From NCBI RefSeq assembly GCF_051660745.1, contig NZ_JBOFQF010000003.1, positions 124,001-188,000 on the forward strand: DNA of 64,000 nt, written 5' to 3'. Source of the DNA: Segniliparus sp051660745 (GTDB lineage: Bacteria > Actinomycetota > Actinomycetes > Mycobacteriales > Mycobacteriaceae). Below are positions 56,836-64,000 of this stretch, piece after piece. Every line of letters begins with the position of its first letter. The stretch's first letter is position 1. The notes below the pieces were generated by a model, which saw nothing but the letters and a program-made list of their open reading frames with translations, was not told where the DNA came from and ran no database searches. A program made the translations under genes and the position numbers.

Positions 56836-59203
56836 GGCTGAGCCCCGTGTCCAGGTCTGCGGTCCTGGCTCGGGGCGCTCGCGCGTCGCACAGCGCCCAG
56901 TACACGGCCTCGGGGGTCGCGGGGGAGGGCAGGCACACCGAGACGGGCCCGTCCGCGAAGGCCGCGGCCGCCTGGCGCAGCGCCTCGCGGACCGAGAAGG
57001 CCAGCATGAGGGGCGGCTCGCCGACGGCTTTCGACCCGTAGACGACGCCTTCCTCTGTCGCGTTCTCCAACAGCGCGACGTTGAACACTTCGGGCATTTC
57101 GGAGAAGCTCGGCAGTTTGTACGTGCTCGCGGCTTGGGTCGCCAGCCTTCCCCTCGTCGGTCCCTCCCCGCAGTCCCAGCGAAGGTCTTCCAAGGTCAAC
57201 CAGCCCGCGCCCTGGACGAAGCCGCCTTCGATCTGCCCGAGGTCGATGAGCGGCGAGAGGCTGTCGCCCACGTCGTGCGCGATGTCGACCCGGAGCAGGC
57301 GGTAGGCCCCGGTGAAGCCGTCCACCTCGACCTCGGCGGCAGCGGCGCCGTAGGCGAAGTACTTGAACGGCGAGCCCTGCATTGCCGCGGCGTCCCAATG
57401 CAGCCCCTCGGTCCGGTAGAAACCGGAGGCGGAGAGCTGGACGCGCTGCAGGTACGCCGCCCGCGCGAGCTCGGGCCAGGAGATCCCCGCGTCCTTGGAG
57501 CCGAGCACGCGGGCGAAGCCGTCCGCGATCCTGACGTCGGCCGCGTTCGCGCCGAGCTGCGTCGCCGCGACGGCGAGCAGGCGCGCCCGCAGCTGCTCGC
57601 AGGCGTCCTTGACGGCGGCTCCGTTGAGGTCCGCGCCGGAGCTCGCCGCCGTGGCCGAGGTGTTGGGCACCTTGTCGGTGCGGGTCGGCGCGAGCCGGAT
57701 CCACCGCAGCGGCACGCCCAGCGTCGTCGCGGCGACCTGCAGCATCTTGGTGTGCAGGCCCTGGCCCATCTCGGTGCCGCCGTGGTTGACCAGGACCGAG
57801 CCGTCCTTGTAGACCAGGACCAGCGCCCCCGCCTGGTTGAACGCGGTCAGGTTGAACGAGATCCCGAACTTCACCGGGGTCACCGCGAGGGCGCGTTTCA
57901 CGTGCTGGCTGGACGCGTTGAACACGGCGATCTCGCGTTGGCGCTCGGCCACCTGCCCGCTTTGGAGCACCTGGTCCCAGGCGCGCGCGATCCGTTCCGG
58001 ATGGCGGACGGGCTGCCCGTACGGGGTGCTGTGGCCTTCCGCGTAGAAGTTGCGTCTGCGCAGCTCGGCGGGGTCGACGCCCAAGAGCGGCGCGCACCTG
58101 CCGAGGACGTCCTCGATCACGAGCATGCCCTGCGGCCCGCCGAAGCCCCGGAAGGCCGTGCTGGAAGCCTTGTTCGTCTTCGCGATCCGCCCGCGCACGT
58201 GGACGTTCGGGATCCAGTAGGCGTTGTCGATGTGGCAGAGCGCCCTGGCCAGCACCGGCTCGGAGAGGTCGAGGCTCCAGCCGCCGTCGGCGGTGAGGTC
58301 CGCCTCGAGCGCCTGCAAGCGGCCATGCGCGTCGAACCCGACCCGCCAGGCGGCGTGGAAGCCGTGGCGCTTGCCGGTCATCGTCATGTCCTGGGCCCGG
58401 TCGAGCCGGACCCGCACCGGCCTGCCGGTGAGCGTCGCGCCGAGCGCGGCGACGGCGGCGTACCCGTGCGGCTGCATCTCTTTGCCGCCGAAGCCGCCGC
58501 CCATCCGAAGGCATTGGACGGTGACCTCGTGGTTTTTCAGGCCAAGCACGTGGGCGACGATTTCCTGCGTCTCGGAAGGGTGCTGCGTGCTCGACTGGAC
58601 GAAGATTTGGCCGTACTCGTCGACCTGGGCGAGCGCCGCGTTCGTCTCGAGGTAGAAGTGCTCCTGGCCCGCGAATTCGAATTCGCCATCGAAGACGTGC
58701 GCGGACGACGCGAAGCCCGACTCGACGTCGCCCCGGCGCAGCGTCGGCCGCGCGCCTTGGAAGCTGTCCGCCGCGACGGCCTCGGCGATGGTGACCAGCG
58801 CGGGCAGCGGCCGCGCGTCGACTTCGACGGCGAGCGCGCCGAGGCGGGCCGCTTCGAGCGTCTCGCCGAGCACCCAGCAGACCGCGTGCCCGTGGAACAT
58901 GATCTCGTCCTGCGGGAAGAGCGGCTCGTCGTGTTTCACGCCCGCGTCGTTCACCCCTGGCACGTCTGCGGCGGAGAGCACCCGGACCACGCCGGGAACC
59001 CGCAGCGCGGGCTCGGTCCGGACCGCGACGATCCGCGCCCGCGCGTGCGCGGTCTGCACCGGGTAGGCATGCAGCACGTCTTTGGTCCGGCACACCAGGT
59101 CGTCCGTGTAGAGGGCTGCTCCGGTGACATGCAGGGCCGCGCTCTCGTGCGCCGTCGCGACACCGACGGCGGCATGCTCGGGACGCTTCGACAACGCGCT
59201 CAC
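56828..59203 (-). CDS. xdhB: Xanthine dehydrogenase molybdopterin subunit
   Basis: Large subunit, 791 residues. Moco-binding text: GAALYTDDL start, FVQSSTQHPSETQ, GGGFGGKE (cofactor pyranopterin loop), FRGFGGPQG, NHGGTEMGQGLHTKM and the active-site VGEPPL...GEPPLMLA region with the catalytic glutamate. Hydroxylates hypoxanthine and xanthine to urate, passing electrons to XdhA. GTG start at 59203 overlaps the XdhA stop (GTGA). No urate-processing genes are in view. Confidence 0.93.
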   Translation of the reverse strand: MSALSKRPEHAAVGVATAHESAALHVTGAALYTDDLVCRTKDVLHAYPVQTAHARARIVAVRTEPALRVPGVVRVLSAADVPGVNDAGVKHDEPLFPQDEIMFHGHAVCWVLGETLEAARLGALAVEVDARPLPALVTIAEAVAADSFQGARPTLRRGDVESGFASSAHVFDGEFEFAGQEHFYLETNAALAQVDEYGQIFVQSSTQHPSETQEIVAHVLGLKNHEVTVQCLRMGGGFGGKEMQPHGYAAVAALGATLTGRPVRVRLDRAQDMTMTGKRHGFHAAWRVGFDAHGRLQALEADLTADGGWSLDLSEPVLARALCHIDNAYWIPNVHVRGRIAKTNKASSTAFRGFGGPQGMLVIEDVLGRCAPLLGVDPAELRRRNFYAEGHSTPYGQPVRHPERIARAWDQVLQSGQVAERQREIAVFNASSQHVKRALAVTPVKFGISFNLTAFNQAGALVLVYKDGSVLVNHGGTEMGQGLHTKMLQVAATTLGVPLRWIRLAPTRTDKVPNTSATAASSGADLNGAAVKDACEQLRARLLAVAATQLGANAADVRIADGFARVLGSKDAGISWPELARAAYLQRVQLSASGFYRTEGLHWDAAAMQGSPFKYFAYGAAAAEVEVDGFTGAYRLLRVDIAHDVGDSLSPLIDLGQIEGGFVQGAGWLTLEDLRWDCGEGPTRGRLATQAASTYKLPSFSEMPEVFNVALLENATEEGVVYGSKAVGEPPLMLAFSVREALRQAAAAFADGPVSVCLPSPATPEAVYWALCDARAPRARTADLDTGLSHV

Positions 59204-60678
59204 CGGACCGCCTCCTGCGCGCTCTCGGCGTATTGCTTGAGCAGGGTCTGCTCCAGCATGGCCGCCCGGTAGCGGGCGCTGGCCCGGTGGTCGTCCATCG
59301 GCGTGCCCTCCTCGCGCAAGAGCCGCGCGGCCTCCTGGACGGCGGCGAGCGACCAAGGCCCGCCTTCGAGGGCCGACTCCGCCCGGAACGCCCGGATCGG
59401 CGTCGCCGCGACGCCGCCGAGGCCGATCCGCGCTTTGCGCACCGTCCCGTCCGCGATGTCGAGCGCGAACGCCGCCGCGACTGAGGAGATGTCGTCGAAA
59501 CGCCGTTTGGCGATTTTGTGGAAGCCGGTGGCGGGGGAGAGCGGCAACGGCAGGCGCACAGCGCGGATCAGCTCGTCGGGCCGCCGCACGCTCTGCCGGT
59601 AGCCGGTGAAGTAGTCGGCGAGCGCCACCTCGCGCTCCTGCTCCGGCCCGTCCCCGTCGCCGGCCCGCACGAGGACGAGCGCCGCGTCGAGCGCGAGCAG
59701 GGCGGGGGCGCCGTCTCCGATGGGCGAGCCGGTGCCGAGGTTGCCGCCGAGCGTCGCGCTGTTGCGGATCAGGCGCGAGGCGAACTGCGGGAGCATCTGC
59801 GCGAGGAGCGGCACAGTCCCGCCGAGCCGGCGTTCGATCTCGGTGAGGGTCGCCGCCGCGCCGATCTCCACGCGATCAGCCCCGACGGCGACCGAGCGGA
59901 GCTCGGGCAGTCGGTCGACGGCGATCGCGTAGCCGGGGCGCTTGCCTCGGAGGTTGACCTCCACGCCGATATCGGTCGAGCCCGCGACCACGGTCGCCGA
60001 CGGATGCTCGCGCATGAGGCGCAGCGCCTCGCGAAGGCTCTCCGGCCGGACGAAAACGCTGCCGTCGTGCTCGACATGGGTCGCCCTGGCCTGCGGCGGC
60101 GGCGTCGAGCGGCGTTTCGCCATCGGGTCGTCGGGGCCGGGCTCCCCGACGGCGAACGCGGCGTCGCGGATCGGGCGGTACCCGGTGCAGCGGCAGAGGT
60201 TCCCGCTGAGCGCGTGCAGGTCGAAACCGTTCGGCCCGACGGTCCCGCCGTGGTCGCCGCAGGTCTGCGGCGCGCAGCCGGTGCTCCGGTCGGTCCGATA
60301 GAACTCGGCGGCCATGCTGCAGACGAAGCCGGGCGTGCAGTAGCCGCATTGCGAGCCGCCTCGGGCCGCCAGCTCGTGCTGCACGGGGTGCAGGGCGGCG
60401 GGGGAGCCGAGCCCCTCGGCGGTGACGACCTCCTGGCCGTCGAGCGCGAGCGCGGGGACCAGGCAGGCGTTCACCGCCGTCCACTCGGCGCCCTCGCGAG
60501 CGCCGGGCCTGGCCACCAGGATCGCGCAGGCCCCGCATTCCCCCTCCGCGCAGCCCTCCTTGGCTCCGGTGAGCCCGCGCTCCCGGATGAAGTCCAAGGC
60601 CGTGATGTGCGGCGCGTCGACGGGGATCGGCGTGATCTTCCCGTTGACGGTGATGCTTGGCCCGGTCAGATCGGTCAT
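59200..60678 (-). CDS. xdhA: Xanthine dehydrogenase FeS/FAD subunit
   Basis: Small subunit fusing the two [2Fe-2S] domains and the FAD domain, 492 residues. Cluster ligands Cys43, Cys48, Cys51, Cys72 and Cys111, Cys114, Cys162, Cys164; FAD domain with VVAGSTDIGVE and ATLGGNLGTGSPIGD; CO-dehydrogenase-type C-terminal domain (385-485). Between the iron-sulfur motifs is an insert with extra cysteines (STGCAPQTCGDH, residues 134-144). ATG 60678; upstream is a 186-base gap that should hold the operon promoter. Confidence 0.94.
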   Translation of the reverse strand: MTDLTGPSITVNGKITPIPVDAPHITALDFIRERGLTGAKEGCAEGECGACAILVARPGAREGAEWTAVNACLVPALALDGQEVVTAEGLGSPAALHPVQHELAARGGSQCGYCTPGFVCSMAAEFYRTDRSTGCAPQTCGDHGGTVGPNGFDLHALSGNLCRCTGYRPIRDAAFAVGEPGPDDPMAKRRSTPPPQARATHVEHDGSVFVRPESLREALRLMREHPSATVVAGSTDIGVEVNLRGKRPGYAIAVDRLPELRSVAVGADRVEIGAAATLTEIERRLGGTVPLLAQMLPQFASRLIRNSATLGGNLGTGSPIGDGAPALLALDAALVLVRAGDGDGPEQEREVALADYFTGYRQSVRRPDELIRAVRLPLPLSPATGFHKIAKRRFDDISSVAAAFALDIADGTVRKARIGLGGVAATPIRAFRAESALEGGPWSLAAVQEAARLLREEGTPMDDHRASARYRAAMLEQTLLKQYAESAQEAVR

Positions 60679-60863
60679 GGTGCTATCGAGGGTACGCCGT
60701 TGCTGTTTCGGAGAAGTTTCCGCAGTCCAGCAGTCTCGCGAGCATGGCGGCACGGGCGGTGCGCGGTTTTGCGAGGTGCTTGCGCAGCCGCGATCCCTGC
60801 CGCATACTGTTGCGTAGAGCACATTGAGATGATTTCTATCTTCTGTTTCACATAGGAAAGGTT

Positions 60864-61637
60864 GTGGTGTCAGTGATCAGGCTTTTCGCCCTGAGTTCCG
60901 CATGTTTGACCACTTTTGTGGCGCCTGTGCCCATTGCGGCTGCCGATGTTCTGGCCCCGGCGACCGAGTCGAGCCCGCCGGGCGCGACGAGGCCGGTGAC
61001 GGCGGGAACGGAGACAACAGGGCCGGCGCAGAGGAGGTTCGACGACGCCATCGCGCAGGTCATGTTCTCCGGCCCGCTCGCGGACGTGGCAGAGACGGGC
61101 GACGACCGGACGGACGCGCCGCTGAGCTCTGCGGAACTGCTGCAGGACTGGGCGGATTCGGTGGAGCAGGGCGCGCGCCGGGCCCAGGACGGGGTCGAGG
61201 GCGCCGTCCGAGGGGCGGGGGCTGTTGGCGGCATGCTCGTCGGCCTGACGATCGGCGGTTCGATCGGCGCGATCTTCGGCCCGCTGGGCTGGCTCATCGG
61301 CGCGCCGATCGGCTTGGGCATCGGAGCCGCAGGCGGAGCTGTCGCGGCCCAGAACGCGATGGACGGCGCGAAGCACGACGCCCAGACGCTCGCGGACGAT
61401 ATGGCCGACGCCGTGAACGACGGCCTTGAGCGGCTGGCCGCCGTCCGGTCGGCGGAGCAGCGCGAGACGGGGAAGAAACCGCAGCCGCTCCCCGCGCTTC
61501 CTCGGGTTCCGGGCCTGCCGGAGCTTCCCGTGCTGCCGCAGGCCCAAGAGCTGGCGGGCCTCGCGGTCCCGCCGGTCCGGGTGTTGCCCGCGCTGCCGCC
61601 GCTCGGGAAGCTCCCCGTCCTTCCCGTCCAGCGCTGA
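60864..61637 (+). CDS. Secreted glycine-zipper protein of unknown function
   Basis: 257 residues; not recognised. Signal peptide 1-26 (VIRLFALSSACLTTFVAPVPIAAA). A central hydrophobic stretch (about 118-165) is glycine-rich with GxxxG spacing: VGGMLVGLTIGGSIGAIFGP, then APIGLGIGAAGGAVAA, the pattern of glycine-zipper membrane insertion. The C-terminal 60 residues alternate Leu-Pro (LPALPRVPGLPELPVLP). Start GTG 60864 after AGGAAAGG; two further GTG codons follow within 9 bases. Could be a pore-forming, membrane-inserting or cell-wall protein. Confidence 0.75.
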   Translation: MVSVIRLFALSSACLTTFVAPVPIAAADVLAPATESSPPGATRPVTAGTETTGPAQRRFDDAIAQVMFSGPLADVAETGDDRTDAPLSSAELLQDWADSVEQGARRAQDGVEGAVRGAGAVGGMLVGLTIGGSIGAIFGPLGWLIGAPIGLGIGAAGGAVAAQNAMDGAKHDAQTLADDMADAVNDGLERLAAVRSAEQRETGKKPQPLPALPRVPGLPELPVLPQAQELAGLAVPPVRVLPALPPLGKLPVLPVQR

Positions 61638-61694
61638 ATCAGGCCGAGGCTGCTTGGGCGGCCGTTGTCCTGCCAATGGCGCAACAGCGATGGT

Positions 61695-62411
61695 TCAGCA
61701 GCCCAGTACGGCCGCGAGTTCGGCGAAGTCCTCTGCGACGACCGTGAACGCCGGATCGGGGACGAGGTCCGGGTTCCCGTCCGGCCCGAACTCCAAGGGC
61801 CGGGGGACGAAGGCCGTCTGGAAGCCGAGCGCTCCCGCCGCGCGCAGGTCGTACTGGTGGCAGGCGACGAGCATGATCTCCTCGGGCGCGAGGGAGAGCC
61901 AGGTCGCCGCGGTTCGGTAGACGACCGGGTCGGGTTTGAACGCCTGGCACATCTGCGCGGAGAAGAGCACGTCGAAGGGCATGCCCCCCGCCTTCGCGGT
62001 GCGCACGACGGCGGGGGTGTCCGCGTTGGACAACGTGCCGAGGACATGGCGCCCCTTCAGCCGCGCCAGTCCGGGAACGACGTCCGGCCACGGCGGCTGC
62101 TCCTCCCAGGCGAGGACCAGCGCGCGGCGGTCCGCCTCGCCGAAGCCTTCGATCCCGCGCTCGGCGAGCAGCGTTTCCAGGGCTTGGGCGTACACCCCGC
62201 GCACACTGGTCCAGGCGGGCGCGGACATGCCCGAGCTGTCGTTGCCGAGCGCCCGCATATACCCCCGCCGCCAGTCCGCGACGAACGAGCCCCAGTCCAC
62301 GCGGGGATGGCGACCGGCGTCGACCCGGCGCACCGCCGAGGCCATGGCGGTGAAGAAATCTGTGCAGGTGCCCTGCAAATCGAAGAGGAGGGCCTGTGGA
62401 GTCGCAGCCAT
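61695..62411 (-). CDS. HAD hydrolase, haloacid dehalogenase type II
   Basis: 238 residues. Motif I LLFDLQGTCTD with the nucleophile Asp; motif II TLSNAD; lysine in FKPDPVVYR; motif IV area HQYDLRAAGALGF. The DxxGT and HQYDLRAA layout is that of L-2-haloacid dehalogenases, though Gln replaces the usual Tyr/Phe after the nucleophile, so a phosphatase role is possible. ATG 62411, 6 bases after TATGAT on the minus strand. Confidence 0.85.
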   Translation of the reverse strand: MAATPQALLFDLQGTCTDFFTAMASAVRRVDAGRHPRVDWGSFVADWRRGYMRALGNDSSGMSAPAWTSVRGVYAQALETLLAERGIEGFGEADRRALVLAWEEQPPWPDVVPGLARLKGRHVLGTLSNADTPAVVRTAKAGGMPFDVLFSAQMCQAFKPDPVVYRTAATWLSLAPEEIMLVACHQYDLRAAGALGFQTAFVPRPLEFGPDGNPDLVPDPAFTVVAEDFAELAAVLGC

Positions 62412-62417
62412 GGCCCG

Positions 62418-62423
62418 ATCATA
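62418..62423 (-). promoter_or_regulatory. -10 TATGAT for the haloacid dehalogenase gene
   Basis: TATGAT on the minus strand ends 6 bases before the ATG at 62411 (leaderless type). Confidence 0.4.
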
Positions 62424-62479
62424 CGAGGCGGCGGGCCTTGGCCGGGGTTGTTGTCGCCCGATTTCATGAGAATCAGGGC

Positions 62480-63007
62480 ATGAGCGAGAGCGCCAAGACC
62501 CTGCTGCAAGACGCCTACCACAGGATCCGCGAGCACGTTCGGAGCGTGACGGAGGGCCTGCGCGACGAGGTGCTGCTGTGGCGGCCCACCCCGGCCTCGA
62601 ACTCCATCGGCTGGCTCCTCTGGCACGCGGCCAGGGTGCAGGACGACCATGTCGCGCAGATCGCGGGCGTCGAGCAGGTGTGGACGAGGGAAGGCTTCTA
62701 CGGGCGGTTCGAGCTTCCGTACCCGCCCGCTGCGCACGGCTACGGGCAGACCTCCGAGGAAGTGGGCCAGTTCCGGGGCGCTGCGGCCCTGTTGGACGAG
62801 TACCAGAACCGAGTGCACGTCATGGTGCTCGAATACCTCGACACGATCACCGACGCGGAGCTCTCCCGGATCGTGGACACCAGCTGGGACCCGCCGGTGA
62901 CCGCGAGCGTCCGATTGGTGAGCGTCTTCGACGACTGCGCCCAGCATCTCGGCCAAGCCGCCTATCTGCGCGGGATCGTCGGGGACTGGTCCTCGCCCGA
63001 GGGATGA
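62480..63007 (+). CDS. DinB-family protein (DUF664)
   Basis: 175 residues, four-helix bundle of the DinB/YfiT superfamily, whose members are metal-dependent thiol transferases or have no known activity. Visible: WRPTPASNSIGWLLWHAARVQDDH with the first metal histidines and DDCAQHLGQAAYLRG near the C-terminus. The usual third histidine is replaced by Gln in HLGQ, so metal binding may be changed. ATG 62480; an open frame upstream lacks a start signal. Confidence 0.82.
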   Translation: MSESAKTLLQDAYHRIREHVRSVTEGLRDEVLLWRPTPASNSIGWLLWHAARVQDDHVAQIAGVEQVWTREGFYGRFELPYPPAAHGYGQTSEEVGQFRGAAALLDEYQNRVHVMVLEYLDTITDAELSRIVDTSWDPPVTASVRLVSVFDDCAQHLGQAAYLRGIVGDWSSPEG

Positions 63008-63084
63008 CGCGGGTTCGAGCGGATTCCCCGGATCGTCGGCGGTTTCGAAGCTTTTTCTCAGCTTGTTCGCGTTGACTGATCTCT

Positions 63085-64000
63085 ATGACAACAAGGTTGA
63101 CTCGCGATGCGTCTGCGAGCAGGTCGGAGGCGCTCCGTGCCTGGGCGCACGAGCATCGCGAGGGAGTGCAGCTCGCGGCGGCGCTCGTCGTGTTCGCGGC
63201 GATCCAGCTCTGGGACATCACGATCAACGGCATGTCCAACGACTTCTACGCCTCGGCGGTGCTGTCGGGGAGCCAGAGCTGGGAGGCGTGGTTCTTCGGC
63301 AGCTTCGACCCGCAGAACTTCATCACCGTCGACAAGCCTGCGGGCGGCATGTGGCTCATGGGCCTGTCGGCGCGGGTCTTCGGGTTCTCCAGCGCGAGCA
63401 TGCTCGTCCCGCAAGCGCTCCTCGGCGTGGCGAGCGCCTGGCTCCTCTACGCCTCGGTCCGCAGGCTGACGAGCCACGCCGCGGGCCTGGTCGCGATCGC
63501 GGTCTTCGCGGCGACCCCGATCGCGACGGTGATGTTCCGCGACAACAACCCGGACGCGGCGATGGTGTTCGGCATGATGGTCGGCGCGTACGGCACGACC
63601 CGCGCGCTCGGCGCCCAGCGGCAGCAGGCGGCGGTCGCCTGGTTGGCGCTCGCCGGGGCCGGGGTGGGCTTCGCCTTCCTCGCGAAGACGTTCCAGGGAC
63701 TGATGACGCTGCCTGCGCTCGGCCTGGTGTACCTGCTCGCCGAGAAGTTCGACCTCAAGCGCCGGATCGCGCATCTGGCCGTCGGCGCGGCGGCGGCTGT
63801 GGCCAGCTCTGGCTGGTGGTTTCTCGCAGTGGCGCTCACGCCTGCGGCGAGCAGGCCCTTCGTCGGCGGCTCCACGTCGAATAGCGAGCTGGAGCTCGCG
63901 CTGGGCAGCAACGGCTTCAACCGCCTCCTCGGCGGGGGACGGTACGGCGAGGGCGGCGGGCCGGGCTTCGCGGGGCCGCCGAGCCTGTGGCGGGTGTTCG
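63085..64000 (+). CDS. GT39/ArnT-type membrane glycosyltransferase, 5' part (runs off window)
   Basis: 305 residues to the window edge, open to the end. Multi-pass enzyme that transfers a sugar from polyprenyl phosphate. Hydrophobic helix AAALVVFAAIQLWDI, the NDFYASAVLSGSQSWEAWFFGSFDPQNFITVDKP loop with the family Asp-Lys-Pro site, several following helices, and MFRDNNPDAAM. Typical full length is about 600-700 residues. In actinobacteria this type acts in mannosylation or arabinogalactan/lipoglycan decoration; donor not known here. The start ATG 63085 has no clear Shine-Dalgarno. Confidence 0.85.
   Translation, partial: MTTRLTRDASASRSEALRAWAHEHREGVQLAAALVVFAAIQLWDITINGMSNDFYASAVLSGSQSWEAWFFGSFDPQNFITVDKPAGGMWLMGLSARVFGFSSASMLVPQALLGVASAWLLYASVRRLTSHAAGLVAIAVFAATPIATVMFRDNNPDAAMVFGMMVGAYGTTRALGAQRQQAAVAWLALAGAGVGFAFLAKTFQGLMTLPALGLVYLLAEKFDLKRRIAHLAVGAAAAVASSGWWFLAVALTPAASRPFVGGSTSNSELELALGSNGFNRLLGGGRYGEGGGPGFAGPPSLWRVF

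Noticed and set aside
56355..59093. Long frames in both directions over xdhB (up to 919 codons)
   Set aside because: They follow the high GC third positions of xdhB; composition is Arg/Ala/Gly only and no motif is seen.

Overview
The window is GC-rich, densely coded DNA with short intergenic gaps. Many GTG/TTG starts, ATGA/GTGA overlaps, and a run of genes found in mycobacteria (hbhA with its HTH regulator, DUF2993/LmeA, paired DUF2505 proteins, DUF5336, DUF6350, LpqN/LpqT lipoprotein, uvrD1, Rv1339-type cAMP phosphodiesterase) point to a mycolate-containing actinobacterium of the Mycobacteriales. It does not look like Mycobacterium itself: the gene order is a patchwork and hbhA lacks the lysine tail. 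A Segniliparus-like genus is my guess, not something the sequence proves.

Layout. (1) 1-11.5 kb: end of an aldehyde dehydrogenase, then a block matching M. tuberculosis Rv0474-Rv0483: HTH regulator, hbhA, an alpha/beta hydrolase, deoC, lmeA-like, nitrilase, two DUF2505 genes, murB, an exported zinc alcohol dehydrogenase, L,D-transpeptidase. (2) 11.5-13.9 kb: uvrD1. (3) 13.9-24.5 kb: an accessory cluster with LysR regulator, methylglutaconyl-CoA-hydratase-like crotonase, both subunits of a biotin-dependent acyl-CoA carboxylase, MFS exporter, PapA-type acyltransferase and a convergent class III CoA-transferase. It sits exactly between two genes that are neighbours in M. tuberculosis (uvrD1 and the M23 peptidase). 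The same palindrome, ATATCSNNNNGGATAT, occurs upstream of both of its outer transcription units. (4) 24.5-33.8 kb: M23 peptidase, membrane protein, sucCD, DUF5336, DUF6350, purN, purH (Rv0950c-Rv0957 order). (5) 33.9-37.1 kb: eno, ftsB-like, DUF501, ppx (Rv1023-Rv1026). (6) 37.2-39.9 kb: small secreted Cys protein, SerB-like HAD phosphatase, SsuD-like monooxygenase. (7) 40.1-45.1 kb: phoH, ybeY, corC-like, era, RDD protein. (8) 45.2-53.4 kb: pncB, clpS, DUF2017, S58 peptidase, murI, cAMP phosphodiesterase, rph, rdgB, LpqT-like lipoprotein, DUF3817, LprD-like (Rv1330c-Rv1343c, lacking the mec-cysO-cysM-rhomboid segment). (9) 53.4-64 kb: tRNA-Leu(UAG), SpoIIAA-like STAS protein, Asp/Glu racemase homologue, P450, xdhC/xdhB/xdhA, secreted glycine-zipper protein, haloacid dehalogenase, DinB protein, and the start of a GT39-type mannosyltransferase running off the end.

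Themes. Central metabolism (TCA sucCD, eno, purine synthesis) alternates with envelope biology (murB, murI, L,D-transpeptidase, M23 peptidase, LmeA-like, FtsB) and RNA/ribosome maturation (ybeY, era, rph, phoH). About twenty genes carry a TANNNT -10 hexamer 5-8 bases before the start codon, so much of the window is probably transcribed as leaderless mRNA. In two places divergent genes share overlapping -10 hexamers. The best candidate for an undescribed system is the 13.9-24.5 kb cluster. Its enzymes could activate, carboxylate and hydrate a branched acyl-CoA, transfer the acyl group to an alcohol or lipid acceptor, and export the product, but no substrate can be read from sequence.
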